NCBI GenBank assembly: GCA_946186575.1
Contig: CAMHNO010000024.1
Coordinates: 1-36,056, forward strand
Direction of reading: 5' to 3'
Origin: an uncultured Prevotellaceae bacterium
Lineage (GTDB): Bacteria; Bacteroidota; Bacteroidia; Bacteroidales; Muribaculaceae
DNA: 36,056 bases
Shown here: positions 1-9,448 of the stretch, piece after piece
How the letters are laid out: each line of letters opens with the position of its first letter
How positions within the stretch are numbered: position 1 is the first letter of the stretch
Notes under the pieces: generated by a model
Database searches by the model: none
What the model was told of the DNA's origin: nothing
The model's input: the letters and a program-made list of their open reading frames with translations, nothing else
Position numbers and translations under genes: made by a program

Positions 1-483
1 CGCGAGTGGTACCTCGACCGCATAGCACGCATCCGCCAGGCGATGCCCGACTGCGGCATCTCGACCGACATGTTCACTGGTTTCCACAACGAGACCGACG
101 ACGACTTTGAGCTCACCCTCAGCCTCATGCGCGAAGTGGGTTTCGACTCGGCTTTCATGTTCAAGTACAGCGAGCGCCCTGGCACCTTTGCCGCTAAGCG
201 TCTGCCCGATAACGTGCCCGAAAAGGTCAAAATCGACCGACTCAACCGCATGATAGCCCTTCAGAACGAGCTGTCGCTGTGCAGCAACCGCAACGACGTG
301 GGCAAGACCTTTGAAGTACTTGTCGAGGGCTATAGCAAGCGCTCTAAAGACGACATGTTTGGCCGCACCCAGCAGAACAAGGTCATCGTCTTCCCCGCCG
401 GCGACGCTAAAGTGGGCGACTTGGTCATGTGCACCGTCGAGCGAGCCACCAGCGCCACCCTCATAGGAGTTTTAACCCACTAA
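1..483 (+). CDS. miaB: tRNA-2-methylthio-N6-dimethylallyladenosine synthase MiaB, C-terminal part (5' end outside window)
   Basis: Radical-SAM methylthiotransferase that adds the 2-methylthio group to i6A37 of tRNAs reading UNN codons. The reading frame is open from base 1, so about 160 C-terminal residues are present. They show the end of the radical-SAM barrel (DMFTGFHNETDDDF, then MFKYSERPGTFAA, close to the family's FxYSxRPGTxA) followed by the TRAM RNA-binding domain (about residues 90-160, with VLVEGYSKRSKDD and GRTQQNKVIVFP). The frame stops with TAA at 481-483 and is followed by a hairpin terminator. The N-terminal MTTase domain and the CxxxCxxC cluster lie outside the window. MiaB is favoured over related methylthiotransferases from the wording of the SERPGT and TRAM motifs. 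Confidence 0.9.
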   Translation, partial: REWYLDRIARIRQAMPDCGISTDMFTGFHNETDDDFELTLSLMREVGFDSAFMFKYSERPGTFAAKRLPDNVPEKVKIDRLNRMIALQNELSLCSNRNDVGKTFEVLVEGYSKRSKDDMFGRTQQNKVIVFPAGDAKVGDLVMCTVERATSATLIGVLTH

Positions 484-512
484 TGAGTAGCACCCCACTA
501 CAATCATTATAG

Positions 513-539
513 TTACTATAGCTACTATAGCTACTATAA
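513..539. repeat. Short tandem repeat, three 9-bp units
   Basis: Three consecutive 9-bp units of the form YTACTATAR (513-521, 522-530, 531-539) lie between the miaB stop codon and the terminator hairpin. The sequence shows only the repetition; no function is apparent. Confidence 0.6.
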
Positions 540-547
540 AAAAACAA

Positions 548-579
548 AAAAGTCTCAACCTCAATAGGCTGAGACTTTT
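548..579. terminator. Bidirectional hairpin terminator between miaB and tRNA-fMet
   Basis: A perfect 10-bp stem (548-557 with 570-579, AAAAGTCTCA/TGAGACTTTT) has a 12-base loop and A-rich and T-rich flanks. It can end miaB on the plus strand and the tRNA transcript on the minus strand. Confidence 0.75.
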
Positions 580-586
580 GTCTTAG

Positions 587-658
587 TGGCGGGGGCCGGA
601 TTCGAACCAACGACCTCTGGGTTATGAGCCCAACGAGCTACCACTGCTCCACCCCGCG
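587..658 (-). tRNA. Initiator tRNA-fMet (anticodon CAT)
   Basis: On the minus strand 72 bases fold into a full cloverleaf: acceptor CGCGGGG with CCCCGCC, D arm GAGC/GCTC, anticodon loop CTCATAA, T loop TTCGAAT, discriminator A. Three initiator features are visible: no Watson-Crick pair at 1-72 (C against C), an A11-T24 pair in the D stem, and GGG/CCC in the lower anticodon stem. It is therefore the initiator rather than the elongator tRNA-Met. The 3' CCA is not encoded (the next bases are CTA), so it must be added after transcription. Confidence 0.92.
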
Positions 659-667
659 ATTTGCGAC

Positions 668-700
668 TGCAAAGGTACAACTTTTTTCTTGCACGCCAAA
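668..700 (-). promoter_or_regulatory. Promoter of tRNA-fMet (Bacteroidota type)
   Basis: On the minus strand TTTG (697-700), 19 bases, then TACCTTTGCA (668-677) matches the Bacteroidota sigma-ABfr consensus TTTG-N19/20-TAnnTTTG. The -7 box lies about 11 bases upstream of the tRNA 5' end. Confidence 0.8.
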
Positions 701-907
701 GCCATTGCTTGAATTTAGATTGTTTTTAAACATAATTTAACACACTCCTTTGTTTTTACCCTATTCTGTGTTAATTGCGGAGCTATTTGCAGCTACAGAG
801 CATGCTCTGCCAATTGTCTTGCGCGGAGGGTGTCGCAAAACTGCAGACTACACCCTCGAGCAAGTCGAAAGCCAACTTCAACCGATTACTCGCCTGGCTA
901 AAACCAA
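701..907. other. Non-coding gap between tRNA-fMet and the PBP terminator
   Basis: No convincing gene is seen here. A 78-codon frame at 750-986 runs through the neighbouring terminator hairpin, has no promoter-like start and resembles no family I recognise, so it is not called. The stretch starts AT-rich (720-770) and ends at the terminator stem. Confidence 0.5.
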
Positions 908-945
908 AGGACTGCCGGAGCATGTGCTCCAGCAGTCCTTGAATT
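908..945 (-). terminator. Terminator of the penicillin-binding protein gene
   Basis: Long imperfect hairpin: AAGGACTGC-c-GGAGC pairs with GCTCC-a-GCAGTCCTT, with one mismatch and a 4-base loop. On the minus strand it is followed by a T-rich run. It sits about 55-90 bases past the stop codon of the minus-strand PBP gene. Confidence 0.8.
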
Positions 946-998
946 ATCATTTTACGGCTCTTACCCGGTTGAGCAAGAACGATTGACAGAGGAACTAA

Positions 999-3422
999 TT
1001 AGTCAAAAACACCCTTCATGTTCTCGGCCTGGTGGGGCTCCTCGCGACGCCTTGTGGCATTTTGCGTACCTGCTTGCTGGGCTGCGCCACCGCCACCTTT
1101 CCTGGCGTTTGTGCTGCCTATCTCGTAATTGTTGCGAGGCGCAAGCTCCTTGGGTCGGTAGCAATAGTCAAAGTCCTTAGGAATCGGGAATTTGGCATCG
1201 CGGGTGTAGGTCTTAATCGACTCGTCCTCAAGCACCAGTTTCATGTACTTACCCCAAATAGGGAGCGCCTGAGTGGCACCCACACCATTGTAGTGGATGT
1301 AGCGTTCCTCACCACCTACCCACACACCAGTAACCAGCTGTGGTGTGAATCCCATGAACCAACCGTCCATGTTGGAGTTGGTGGTTCCGGTCTTTCCGCC
1401 CATCTCGATGTCGCCCACATAGCCTCGTGCCGCAGTACCGGTACCCGAGTTAATCACGTTCTTGAGCATGTCAACCATGCAGTAGCTTGAGCGCTCGCTC
1501 AGCACTTCCTTCTGCCTGGGCTTGAACTCGGCAATGAGGTTGCCGTGACTGTCGTAGATGTACTTCACAAATATTGGGTCGCTGCGTATTCCCTTATTGG
1601 CGAAGACCGAATATCCGCTCACTTGCTGCTTAACCGAGATTTCGCACGAACCCAAGCACAACGGAGCCACAGTGTCGAAATCGTTGGTCAGTCCGTAGTT
1701 GTGAAGCATTGTGATGAGGTTGGTGACCTTGAGCAGGTCGACCAGACGCGCGGCACAGGTGTTGTTAGATGTGGTGATTGCCTGCTTGAGAGTGAGCATG
1801 CCGCCGCCACCGCCGCCACGCGGACTCCAGCCGTTGATGTTAACGCGGGCGTTAGAGATTTGATCACACGGATTATAGCCACACTCCATCGCCAGCGAGT
1901 AGAGGTAGGGCTTCATTGTAGAACCAATCTGACGACGCCCAACCGACACCATGTCGTAGTTGAAGTGAGCAAAGTCGGGACCGCCCACATAGGCCTTCAC
2001 CTCTCCAGTGATGGCATCCATCGACATCATGCCGCAGCGCAAAATGTTCTTGGCAAACTTGAGTGAGTCGAGCGGCGAGATAAACATGCTGCTCTGCTTG
2101 GTCGAGTCGCCATTAATGGGGTCGTAGATATTCTTGAGTTGCTGTTTTGTCTTGAAATTTACGAGTATCTGCTCCTCGCTCATGCCCTGAGCTTTGAGTG
2201 CACGGTAGCGGGCCGAGTTGCGGATGGTGTTCATGAGCAGTCGCTCCTGCACCTGCTTGGGCAGACCGCTGCTCGCATAGGGGTCGCGGCCTGGCTTGGA
2301 GCAGAATCCGCTTTGCAGTTTCTTCATGTGCTCCTCCACTGCCTGCTCGGCATGCTGCTGCATCTTGCTGTTGATGGTGGTGTAAATCTTGAGGCCGTCG
2401 GTGTAGATGTTGTAGGGCCGGCCGTCGCTCTTGTGGTTCTTGTTGCACCATCCGTAGAGGGGGTTGTCGACCCACTGAGTGGAGTCGTCATAGAAAGCCT
2501 GCTTGTTCCACATGGGATAGTCGCTGTAGACGGGGCGCTTGGCCATCATCATGCGCTTCACTTCCTCGCGCAAGTAGGGTGCGAAGCCTCCGCTCTGGGT
2601 CACCACGTGATAGTTCGAGAGGTCGATGGGCGTGTTCTTGGCCTTCTCACAATCGGCTGGTGTGAGATAACCTGCCTGAGCCATTTTCTCGAGCACTAGG
2701 TTGCGTCGTCTCAGGGCGCGGTCAGGGTAACGGCGAGGATTGTAGTAAGATGGATTCTTACACATGCCCACCAGCAGTGCTGCCTCGGGCACGCTCAGGT
2801 CTAAAGGAGAGTTTTTTCCAAAGTACACATAGGAAGCACTTTTGATGCCCACAGCGTTGTTCAGGAAGTCGAACTGGTTGAAGTACATCTGCATTATCTC
2901 CTCCTTTGTGAAATAACGCTCGAGCTTCATGGCAATCACCCACTCGATGGGTTTCTGCAGCGCGCGCTCAAAGATGTTTTTAGACGAAGGCGAATAGAGC
3001 TGCTTGGCCAGCTGCTGAGTGATGGTACTGCCACCGCCAGCTTCTTTCTGTCCCATGATGATGCGCTTGATCACCGATCGGGCAATAGCCGTAGCATCGA
3101 TACCCGAGTGGTCGTAGTATCGCTCATCCTCGGTGGCGATGAGAGCATCCTTGAGGCATGCAGGAAGCTCGGAGTAGTCCACAAAGTAGCGGTTACCCTT
3201 GCTCTGGAAGATTTTACCCATCTCCACTCCATCGTCGGTATACATTGTAGAAGCAAAGTTGTCGGTAGGATTTCGCAGCTCTGCCACAGGGGGCATGTAG
3301 CCAATTATTCCGTTATAAATAAGAAAAAATGCCACAAAAGCCACAATAAAAAATATTGCCAAACCTCGCCACAACCATTTTATTATCTTGTTGTTACGAG
3401 CCACTCTATCTTTGTCAGCCAT
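999..3422 (-). CDS. mrcA: Bifunctional class A penicillin-binding protein (PBP1A type)
   Basis: Membrane-anchored enzyme (807 aa) that polymerises lipid II into glycan strands and cross-links the peptides. A short cytoplasmic N-terminus is followed by one membrane helix (about 17-40). The GT51 transglycosylase domain shows ATEDERYYDHSGID (catalytic Glu98) and GGSTITQQLAKQLY (130-143). The transpeptidase domain shows the SxxK motif GSTMKP (Ser501/Lys504), SNN (552-554) and KTGTT (677-681). A run of six glycines (536-541), encoded by GCC/ACC-like triplets at 1801-1820, sits just before SNN and is unusual. The C-terminal tail is Gly/Ala/Gln-rich and likely disordered. It stands alone with its own terminator. 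A TACTTTTG box at 3492-3499 about 70 bases upstream is the likely promoter. Family assignment is firm; equivalence to E. coli PBP1A specifically is by general architecture. Confidence 0.95.
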   Translation of the reverse strand: MADKDRVARNNKIIKWLWRGLAIFFIVAFVAFFLIYNGIIGYMPPVAELRNPTDNFASTMYTDDGVEMGKIFQSKGNRYFVDYSELPACLKDALIATEDERYYDHSGIDATAIARSVIKRIIMGQKEAGGGSTITQQLAKQLYSPSSKNIFERALQKPIEWVIAMKLERYFTKEEIMQMYFNQFDFLNNAVGIKSASYVYFGKNSPLDLSVPEAALLVGMCKNPSYYNPRRYPDRALRRRNLVLEKMAQAGYLTPADCEKAKNTPIDLSNYHVVTQSGGFAPYLREEVKRMMMAKRPVYSDYPMWNKQAFYDDSTQWVDNPLYGWCNKNHKSDGRPYNIYTDGLKIYTTINSKMQQHAEQAVEEHMKKLQSGFCSKPGRDPYASSGLPKQVQERLLMNTIRNSARYRALKAQGMSEEQILVNFKTKQQLKNIYDPINGDSTKQSSMFISPLDSLKFAKNILRCGMMSMDAITGEVKAYVGGPDFAHFNYDMVSVGRRQIGSTMKPYLYSLAMECGYNPCDQISNARVNINGWSPRGGGGGGMLTLKQAITTSNNTCAARLVDLLKVTNLITMLHNYGLTNDFDTVAPLCLGSCEISVKQQVSGYSVFANKGIRSDPIFVKYIYDSHGNLIAEFKPRQKEVLSERSSYCMVDMLKNVINSGTGTAARGYVGDIEMGGKTGTTNSNMDGWFMGFTPQLVTGVWVGGEERYIHYNGVGATQALPIWGKYMKLVLEDESIKTYTRDAKFPIPKDFDYCYRPKELAPRNNYEIGSTNARKGGGGAAQQAGTQNATRRREEPHQAENMKGVFD

Positions 3423-3491
3423 TATAAAAACAGTTTAAATAATTATCTATTTTCCTATAGCAGAATGTGAAGACCACACCCTATCAACTTG

Positions 3492-3499
3492 CAAAAGTA
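3492..3499 (-). promoter_or_regulatory. Probable -7 box of the PBP gene
   Basis: TACTTTTG on the minus strand fits TAnnTTTG and lies about 70 bases before the start codon. No clear TTTG is seen 19-21 bases upstream, so the -33 element is weak or absent. Confidence 0.45.
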
Positions 3500-3591
3500 G
3501 TAATAAATTTTGATTCTGCCACATTTTTGATTAGATTTTAGATTTTGTGATGTGCTTTGAAGAGATTATTTAGCAACAAAACCGAAAAAAA

Positions 3592-3621
3592 TCAGGGACA
3601 ACACGCTCTGGTTGTCCCTGA
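3592..3621 (-). terminator. Terminator of fumarate hydratase
   Basis: Perfect 11-bp stem TCAGGGACAAC/GTTGTCCCTGA (3592-3602, 3611-3621) with an 8-base loop. On the minus strand it is followed by a run of seven T (bases 3585-3591 are A on the plus strand). It sits just past the stop codon at 3644. Confidence 0.88.
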
Positions 3622-3643
3622 CATGGTTTGTTATGGGCTATTA

Positions 3644-5290
3644 TCACTTGCTCATGGGGCAGCGGGGCTTGATTTGCTTGAAGAAGTCGTTGCCCTTGTC
3701 GTCGACGAGGATGAATGCAGGGAAGTCCTCAACTTCAATTTTCCAGATGGCCTCCATGCCCAGCTCGGGATACTCCACACACTCGATGCTCTTGATGTTG
3801 TTCTGCGCCAGGATAGCGGCAGGACCGCCTATCGAGCCCAAATAGAAGCCGCCATGTTTCTTGCAGGCATCGGTCACGGCCTGCGAACGGTTGCCCTTGG
3901 CGAGCATCACGAGGCTGCCTCCGTGGTCTTGGAACTCATCCACATAGGGGTCCATGCGTCCTGCAGTGGTGGGGCCCATCGAGCCGCATGCCATTCCGGC
4001 AGGTGTCTTGGCCGGACCAGCGTAGTAGATGGGGTGATCCTTGAGATACTGGGGCATGCCCTCGCCAGCATCGAGGCGAGCCTTGATTTTGGCATGAGCT
4101 ATGTCGCGGCCCACGATGATGGTGCCGTTAAGGCTCAGACGGGTGCTCACGGGGTACTGGCTCAAAATCTTGCACACCTCGCTCATGGGTTGGTTCAGGT
4201 CTATCTTCACAGCATCGCCCTCGCCAGCCTTGCGCAGCTCCTCGGGGATGAGTGAGCCGGGGTTGTCGTCGAGTTTCTCAATCCAGATGCCATCTTTATT
4301 GATTTTAGCCTTGATGTTGCGGTCGGCACTGCAACTCACGCCCAGGCCGATGGGGCACGAGGCACCATGGCGTGGCAAGCGCACCACGCGCACGTCGTGA
4401 GCCAGATATTTGCCGCCAAACTGAGCGCCAAGCCCTATGTTGTGGGCCTCCTCGAGCAGTTGTTTCTCGAGCTCCAGGTCGCGGAATGCGCGGCCAGTCT
4501 CGTCGCCGGTAGTGGGCAGTTCGTCGTAGTAGTGGGTCGATGCCAACTTCACGGTCAGGAGGTTCTTCTCGGCACTGGTGCCGCCTATCACGATAGCGAT
4601 GTGGTAAGGTGGGCAAGCTGCGGTGCCCAGCGATTTCATCTTCTCAACGAGGAAGGGAATGAGCGTGCCTGGATTCTGGATGCGGGCCTTGGTCTCCTGA
4701 TAGAGGTAGGTCTTGTTGGCGCTGCCGCCGCCCTTGGTCACGCACAGGAAGCGGTATTCCATGCCCTCGGTAGCCTCCAGGTCGATTTGCGCCGGCAGGT
4801 TGCAGCGGGTGTTCACCTCGTCGAACATGGTGAGTGGGGCGTTCTGCGAGTAGCGCAGGTTCTCCTCGGTGTAGGTCTTGAACACGCCACGCGACAGAGC
4901 CTCCTCGTCGCAGAAGCCAGTCCACACCTGCTGGCCCTTCTCGCCGTGGATGATGGCGGTGCCGGTGTCTTGGCACAGTGGCAGCTGGCCCTTGACCGAT
5001 GTCTCGGCGTTGCGCAGGAATGTGAGGGCCACATACTTGTCGTTCTCGCTTGCCTCAGGGTCGCTCAGGATTTTTGCCACTTGCTCGTTGTGCGAGCGGC
5101 GCAGCATGAACGACACGTCGCGGAAGCACGCGTTGGCCATCATGGTCAAGGCCTCGGGCTCTATCTTCAGGATTGGTTTGCCTTCAAACTCGCTCACGGT
5201 CACATAGTCCTTGGTGAGCAGATAATACTCGGTTTTGTCGGGTCCCAGCTGGAACATGGGAGCATACTTAAACTCGGGAGTAGTTGCCAT
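3644..5290 (-). CDS. Class I (iron-sulfur) fumarate hydratase
   Basis: Cytoplasmic homodimeric hydratase (548 aa) interconverting fumarate and malate with an oxygen-sensitive 4Fe-4S cluster. In anaerobic Bacteroidales it works in the reductive branch leading to succinate. Three cysteines in the expected contexts are the likely cluster ligands: LPLCQDTG (Cys106), AACPPYH (Cys226) and VSCSADR (Cys320). Their spacing (120 and 94 residues) agrees with characterised single-chain class I enzymes. The N-terminal alpha domain and C-terminal beta domain ([31 protein letters not shown]) are fused in one chain, as is normal for this length. The gene is monocistronic: a TACCTTTG box lies at 5334-5341 and a strong hairpin follows the stop. 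Class I tartrate dehydratase is an alternative family member, but it is usually two subunits. Confidence 0.95.
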   Translation of the reverse strand: MATTPEFKYAPMFQLGPDKTEYYLLTKDYVTVSEFEGKPILKIEPEALTMMANACFRDVSFMLRRSHNEQVAKILSDPEASENDKYVALTFLRNAETSVKGQLPLCQDTGTAIIHGEKGQQVWTGFCDEEALSRGVFKTYTEENLRYSQNAPLTMFDEVNTRCNLPAQIDLEATEGMEYRFLCVTKGGGSANKTYLYQETKARIQNPGTLIPFLVEKMKSLGTAACPPYHIAIVIGGTSAEKNLLTVKLASTHYYDELPTTGDETGRAFRDLELEKQLLEEAHNIGLGAQFGGKYLAHDVRVVRLPRHGASCPIGLGVSCSADRNIKAKINKDGIWIEKLDDNPGSLIPEELRKAGEGDAVKIDLNQPMSEVCKILSQYPVSTRLSLNGTIIVGRDIAHAKIKARLDAGEGMPQYLKDHPIYYAGPAKTPAGMACGSMGPTTAGRMDPYVDEFQDHGGSLVMLAKGNRSQAVTDACKKHGGFYLGSIGGPAAILAQNNIKSIECVEYPELGMEAIWKIEVEDFPAFILVDDKGNDFFKQIKPRCPMSK

Positions 5291-5333
5291 AATATAATTT
5301 TAATGTGTTATTGTTATTGTTGAATTGATAATG

Positions 5334-5341
5334 CAAAGGTA
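5334..5341 (-). promoter_or_regulatory. -7 box of the fumarate hydratase promoter
   Basis: TACCTTTG on the minus strand, 43 bases upstream of the ATG at 5290, is a perfect TAnnTTTG match. The -33 element is not obvious. Confidence 0.6.
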
Positions 5342-5431
5342 CACATTATTTTAAAACTATGGCAGAAATCTGCAAGTTTTATTTCTCACCACAGAGCAAC
5401 TGAGGGGGCAAATCAGCAGGCCGCAAAAAAA

Positions 5432-5465
5432 TCTGGTTGCGAACTTAACCCAGCCCGCAACCAGA
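5432..5465 (-). terminator. Terminator of the large CBM-like secreted protein gene
   Basis: Perfect 10-bp stem TCTGGTTGCG/CGCAACCAGA (5432-5441, 5456-5465), followed on the minus strand by seven T. It lies about 30 bases past the stop codon at 5495. Confidence 0.85.
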
Positions 5466-5494
5466 GACAACAAAAAATTTATTCTGAGAAAAAA

Positions 5495-8400
5495 TTACCT
5501 AATCATTTTAGTAGTAGTTGTGGTACCGTTGCTGTAGCGAGTAACCACAATGTTCACGCCCTTGAAGGGTTCACTGCTCTCAACACCGATAGTGTTGTAG
5601 TAGCGCACGCTCTCAACCTGAGCGCCAGTCTTAACAGTGCTAATGCCGGTGGGGATAGAGTTTTTCACTGGCACCGCTTGAGTCTTGACATAGTACTTGT
5701 CGGTAGCATCGTCGCGCACGTAGAGTGTGATGTAGTAGTTCACATCCTCCATGTCGAAGTTGCCATTGTCGGCCTTGAGGCCAATTGCCGGCGCGCCAGC
5801 AGTGCGAGGCTTAGCAATGAAAGTGTCGTTGATAGTGAATTGTATAGTTTGAGTGTTGTTAAATTCCTCCTCATTCTGCTTGCCCATCATTGCCATGTGG
5901 CTGTAATTGGTCTCCCAGTTATAGCCATCACCATAAAAGTCGCTACCTGTGAGATCGTTCAATGTGTTGAGAAGTGTCAATGCTCCATTTTGCTCACGCC
6001 AAACTCTCACGAGATAGCGAGAATCCTTCTCGGTCTTGTCGATAGTAGTCACAACGGTAACGTTGGCATGGCACCAACGAGAGCCATCATTATGAGCAAC
6101 GGTCGAAGCCATAACATCATTCGCATCAATATAGACGCTAGCATCAGAAATCTCACGCTTGTAAGTGCCATAGGTGTTGTCGTTATACTCGGTCCATTGA
6201 ACGGGAACATAGAAGTTCACTGGGCTGTTGTAAGTATCGTTAGCCTCAAATTCCTTAGTCCAAACACTTTGCATATCGAGTGCACCCTCGATACTACTTT
6301 TACTCAAATCAGTGGTGTTCTCACCACGCCAAACGTTGTACATGTCGGCGCAATAGCCATCAGTAGGACGTGATGCAGTAAATTCAATGCTAACATTAGC
6401 ATCCTCAGTGAGGTGGCGATCGGTGTCGCCATCAACATCACTCTGCTCATACTCTGCTCGAGTAAGTCCGTAGTTGTTTGTCTTGTAAACCGGCACACCA
6501 TGAACCACGCAAGTTACCCAATCTGGTGTTTCGCCTATAGGCTCAACGCGATACTGGAAGTAGTCGTTCTGGTTTGTGATGTCAGTCTCGCCAGTGAGTA
6601 TATTACTTACAAAACGGTCGGAGAGGAAGATGATGTTAGGATCATTCTCATCAGTGCTCTTGAGATTATAAACCTTATCAGGATTAGTATAATGAGTGTC
6701 ACCCTTTTGCAGGATATCATCCACATTGTTTGTTATGGTTTGAGTTTCATTATTATAAACAACCTTATATTGACCCTCGCCTTGCCTTGCCAATGTTGCA
6801 ATTGTTACAGGATTGTCACCAAGGCGGTCACGGCGAGTAACAGCAAGATCTTTAACTGCGCTCAAATCGGTTGATGGATTGTTGACCATGATGCGCAAGT
6901 CGTTCTTGTAGGCATTAAGGTTGTTCTGAACATCGTAGCGGCTGAAGTAGACAAGGTCGGCAGTAGCAAAGTTCTGGTCGGTGTAACCAACTTCACGATT
7001 AATCTTTGTGTCAGGCATACCCCACAAGAAGAAGTGATAGTCATTTTCGCACTCTTGATCATATGTTGGGTTAGGAGTATTCAATGGATAATCGTAATCA
7101 GTGTCGTTTGTTTGGTTCCAGTCTTGAGTCAGTGCAATAGCGTGCTCAATGTTGAAGACGTGATTATAGGTCAAGTAATTAGCACCTGTAACTTCATCAA
7201 CAGCTGCCCATGCAGCCTCAAAGTCCTTCAAAGCAGCCGAACCAGCGACACCCTGACGAGGATAGTAGTTGCTCTTATCGGCAGGGAACAGAGCATTCTC
7301 GGTGGGGGCGTAAACCACCTGGTTAGGAGTACGCATTACATCGGTCACGTTGCAAATCTCCCAGTGACGAGGCTCCATGTAGAAGTACTTAGGTGTGTAG
7401 CCGTTTTTGTTTTCTTTCTTTTGCTCACTGAAGTTGGCAACACAGTAAGTGTTAAGCGTGGTTGTAACACCCTCGGCAACCTTCTCATAAGAGTCGACCT
7501 TCATTGTTGGGTTCATCCATCCATGGTGAGAGTGATCATTATCTACATCACCACAATAGGTGCCACGCACATTGTGCAGCTGAGCGCCAATCAAGCTTGA
7601 TGGATTGTCAATCTTGAGTGCAATCCAGCTATATTGAGGAGTTGCAGGGTCGGCATAGGCGGGGGTGCTGCCATTTACCTTTAGAATCTTTTGACCGGCA
7701 ACTGGCTTGTGCTTGTACTCATCCGAAATTGGAGTGACGCTGCGGCAAATCAAGTAGCCTTCAAATACGTCAACACCAACTAGATCATCGGTAAGGAAAT
7801 GCTTTGCTTGCTTCACATTGTGGTCGGCAAAAGTCAACTTGTCGGAAGCTATGGCCTCGTTGCGAACATAAATTTTGGGACCAATGAAACGAGTGCCATC
7901 CTTCAAACCAGAACCTTGATTGCCACCTACTGTTAATTCCTTTTGATCAACAACAACATCTCTAAAGAAATTAGCAAGATAATAATAATCAGGGGTATTC
8001 TCCGATTCACCTGCTTGAATCCAATCGTGAATGTGGTCATCCTCTTTTGGATTTGTAGAATAATTATCATCTATCCCCCAAGCAATTGTGGTTGTCAAGG
8101 GACCAAGAATTACCTCGTTGAGACAATAATCGGTGAGTGACTCAACCTTGATGGTGCTATACTGTGGCAACTCAAGGCGACCATTTGTCTTGTCAAATTG
8201 AATATCATTAACCGACTTTCCACTGCCAAGAGTGAAGGTAAGGCGGAACTTGTTCTCAGGATCGGTCATGACAATCTGGTTGTTCAGAGCTACCTCATTA
8301 TAGGTCCAAACCTTGAAATTAGCAGTGCGGTCCTTGAGAGGAATTCTATTTTGGAAATATTGCTTGTCATTCTCAACAGCAAAGCACCACTTATTGACGT

Positions 8401-9265
8401 CCCATTGCTTTTCAAATGGTTTATATGTATAAAAGTTATCACCAGCACCAAAAGCTTTATTAGGCTCTGAATTATTAATATCTACCGTCTGGTTGCTACC
8501 ATTCTGCGAGAAAACGATGCCACCCCAAGAGGTATTGTCGGTATGCCAATAGAACCATTTAACACCATCCATATAAATATAGTCTGTCATTTGTAATCCT
8601 GGCCAGCCACCAAGCAAATCAGCGTGGTCAGCATTCCATGCATGCAACCAAATTTCCGCATTATTATTATAAGTGTTATTATCGTTATTCATTTCACGAA
8701 CGAAAACGTTTGTTCCTGTAGCAGGAATTATTCGCTCGCCACCAGAAACATAATTTGATGTCTCGTTTGTTGCTGGCACATTATTATTATATCCCACAAA
8801 GTTGTAGAAATAGTTGCCTTCGGCATAAATAAAAATATCTGAACATTGATTTGAACCCACTTTAAAAACGACACCTAACGGATTCTTCACAAGGTTTTCG
8901 TCAAGAATACTTTTGTCAAAATGATAATAGTAATAACTAACCTTGTTGCCTTCATTGTCATTAGTGGTCACATATTTGAGATTTGAACTATGTAGTTCAA
9001 GTCCAGGAAAATCACCTAGTAATTTAGTTCCGTCATGCTTCCACGCATATAAATTAACAGGAAGCATTCCCACTCCATATTCTGAACGAGTTCTAACAAA
9101 GATATTCACACCATCTTGTGGAATAGTGGTCTCGGTATAAGGCGACACTACCTCACCTCCAATCTCCAGAGTGCGGAGGTCGAAGGTATAGTCATCTGCC
9201 TTCACAGTTTGTGTGGCGCATGTCAATAGGCATGCCGTCACGAATAAGAATAGTTTTCTCATCAT
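5495..9265 (-). CDS. Large secreted protein with two N-terminal starch-binding-like modules and a type IX-like C-terminal tail
   Basis: Unrecognised as a whole (1256 aa). It starts with a signal peptide (MRKLFLFVTACLLTCA..., cleavage likely near VKA-DD). Two repeated modules follow (about 45-150 and 180-285), each with the pattern NxFVRxx...LxAW...LLGxxPGLxx...YYxH/WYWH...GxVFxxGSNQ, which resembles starch-binding CBM26-type domains. The long middle (about 290-1180) is rich in Asn, Asp, Tyr and Thr with no enzyme motif I can name. The last 50 residues (VRYYNTIGVESSEPFKGVNIVVTRY...) look like the short sorting tail seen on many type IX-secreted proteins. It is flanked by its own promoter and terminator. 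No SusC/SusD pair is nearby, so a polysaccharide-utilisation role is not supported by context. ATG at 9265 or the adjacent ATG at 9262 could start it. Confidence 0.8.
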   Translation of the reverse strand: MMRKLFLFVTACLLTCATQTVKADDYTFDLRTLEIGGEVVSPYTETTIPQDGVNIFVRTRSEYGVGMLPVNLYAWKHDGTKLLGDFPGLELHSSNLKYVTTNDNEGNKVSYYYYHFDKSILDENLVKNPLGVVFKVGSNQCSDIFIYAEGNYFYNFVGYNNNVPATNETSNYVSGGERIIPATGTNVFVREMNNDNNTYNNNAEIWLHAWNADHADLLGGWPGLQMTDYIYMDGVKWFYWHTDNTSWGGIVFSQNGSNQTVDINNSEPNKAFGAGDNFYTYKPFEKQWDVNKWCFAVENDKQYFQNRIPLKDRTANFKVWTYNEVALNNQIVMTDPENKFRLTFTLGSGKSVNDIQFDKTNGRLELPQYSTIKVESLTDYCLNEVILGPLTTTIAWGIDDNYSTNPKEDDHIHDWIQAGESENTPDYYYLANFFRDVVVDQKELTVGGNQGSGLKDGTRFIGPKIYVRNEAIASDKLTFADHNVKQAKHFLTDDLVGVDVFEGYLICRSVTPISDEYKHKPVAGQKILKVNGSTPAYADPATPQYSWIALKIDNPSSLIGAQLHNVRGTYCGDVDNDHSHHGWMNPTMKVDSYEKVAEGVTTTLNTYCVANFSEQKKENKNGYTPKYFYMEPRHWEICNVTDVMRTPNQVVYAPTENALFPADKSNYYPRQGVAGSAALKDFEAAWAAVDEVTGANYLTYNHVFNIEHAIALTQDWNQTNDTDYDYPLNTPNPTYDQECENDYHFFLWGMPDTKINREVGYTDQNFATADLVYFSRYDVQNNLNAYKNDLRIMVNNPSTDLSAVKDLAVTRRDRLGDNPVTIATLARQGEGQYKVVYNNETQTITNNVDDILQKGDTHYTNPDKVYNLKSTDENDPNIIFLSDRFVSNILTGETDITNQNDYFQYRVEPIGETPDWVTCVVHGVPVYKTNNYGLTRAEYEQSDVDGDTDRHLTEDANVSIEFTASRPTDGYCADMYNVWRGENTTDLSKSSIEGALDMQSVWTKEFEANDTYNSPVNFYVPVQWTEYNDNTYGTYKREISDASVYIDANDVMASTVAHNDGSRWCHANVTVVTTIDKTEKDSRYLVRVWREQNGALTLLNTLNDLTGSDFYGDGYNWETNYSHMAMMGKQNEEEFNNTQTIQFTINDTFIAKPRTAGAPAIGLKADNGNFDMEDVNYYITLYVRDDATDKYYVKTQAVPVKNSIPTGISTVKTGAQVESVRYYNTIGVESSEPFKGVNIVVTRYSNGTTTTTKMIR

Positions 9266-9416
9266 AATAAGTTTTTTGTTAAGAATATTTTTAATGCAAA
9301 TTAATTATTTTAGATATATTTTTTCATAACTTTAATTCCAATCAGCATTTAAATCACTACTATTTCTGGTTGGATTAAATCTCCTGTAAACGCAAAACAA
9401 GTGCGCAAAACGATTG

Positions 9417-9448
9417 CAAAGGTATAACAAAAACCATACCCCAACAAA
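9417..9448 (-). promoter_or_regulatory. Promoter of the large CBM-like protein gene
   Basis: On the minus strand TTTG (9445-9448), 20 bases, then TACCTTTG (9417-9424), an almost ideal Bacteroidota promoter. It leaves an AT-rich 5' leader of about 145 bases, long enough for post-transcriptional control, although no riboswitch fold is recognised. Confidence 0.75.

Noticed and set aside
750-986. 78-codon plus-strand frame between tRNA-fMet and the PBP gene
   Set aside because: It runs across the PBP terminator hairpin, resembles no known family and has no promoter-like sequence at its start.
4367-5323. 318-codon plus-strand frame opposite fumarate hydratase
   Set aside because: Antisense shadow of a conserved gene; its translation has no recognisable domain.
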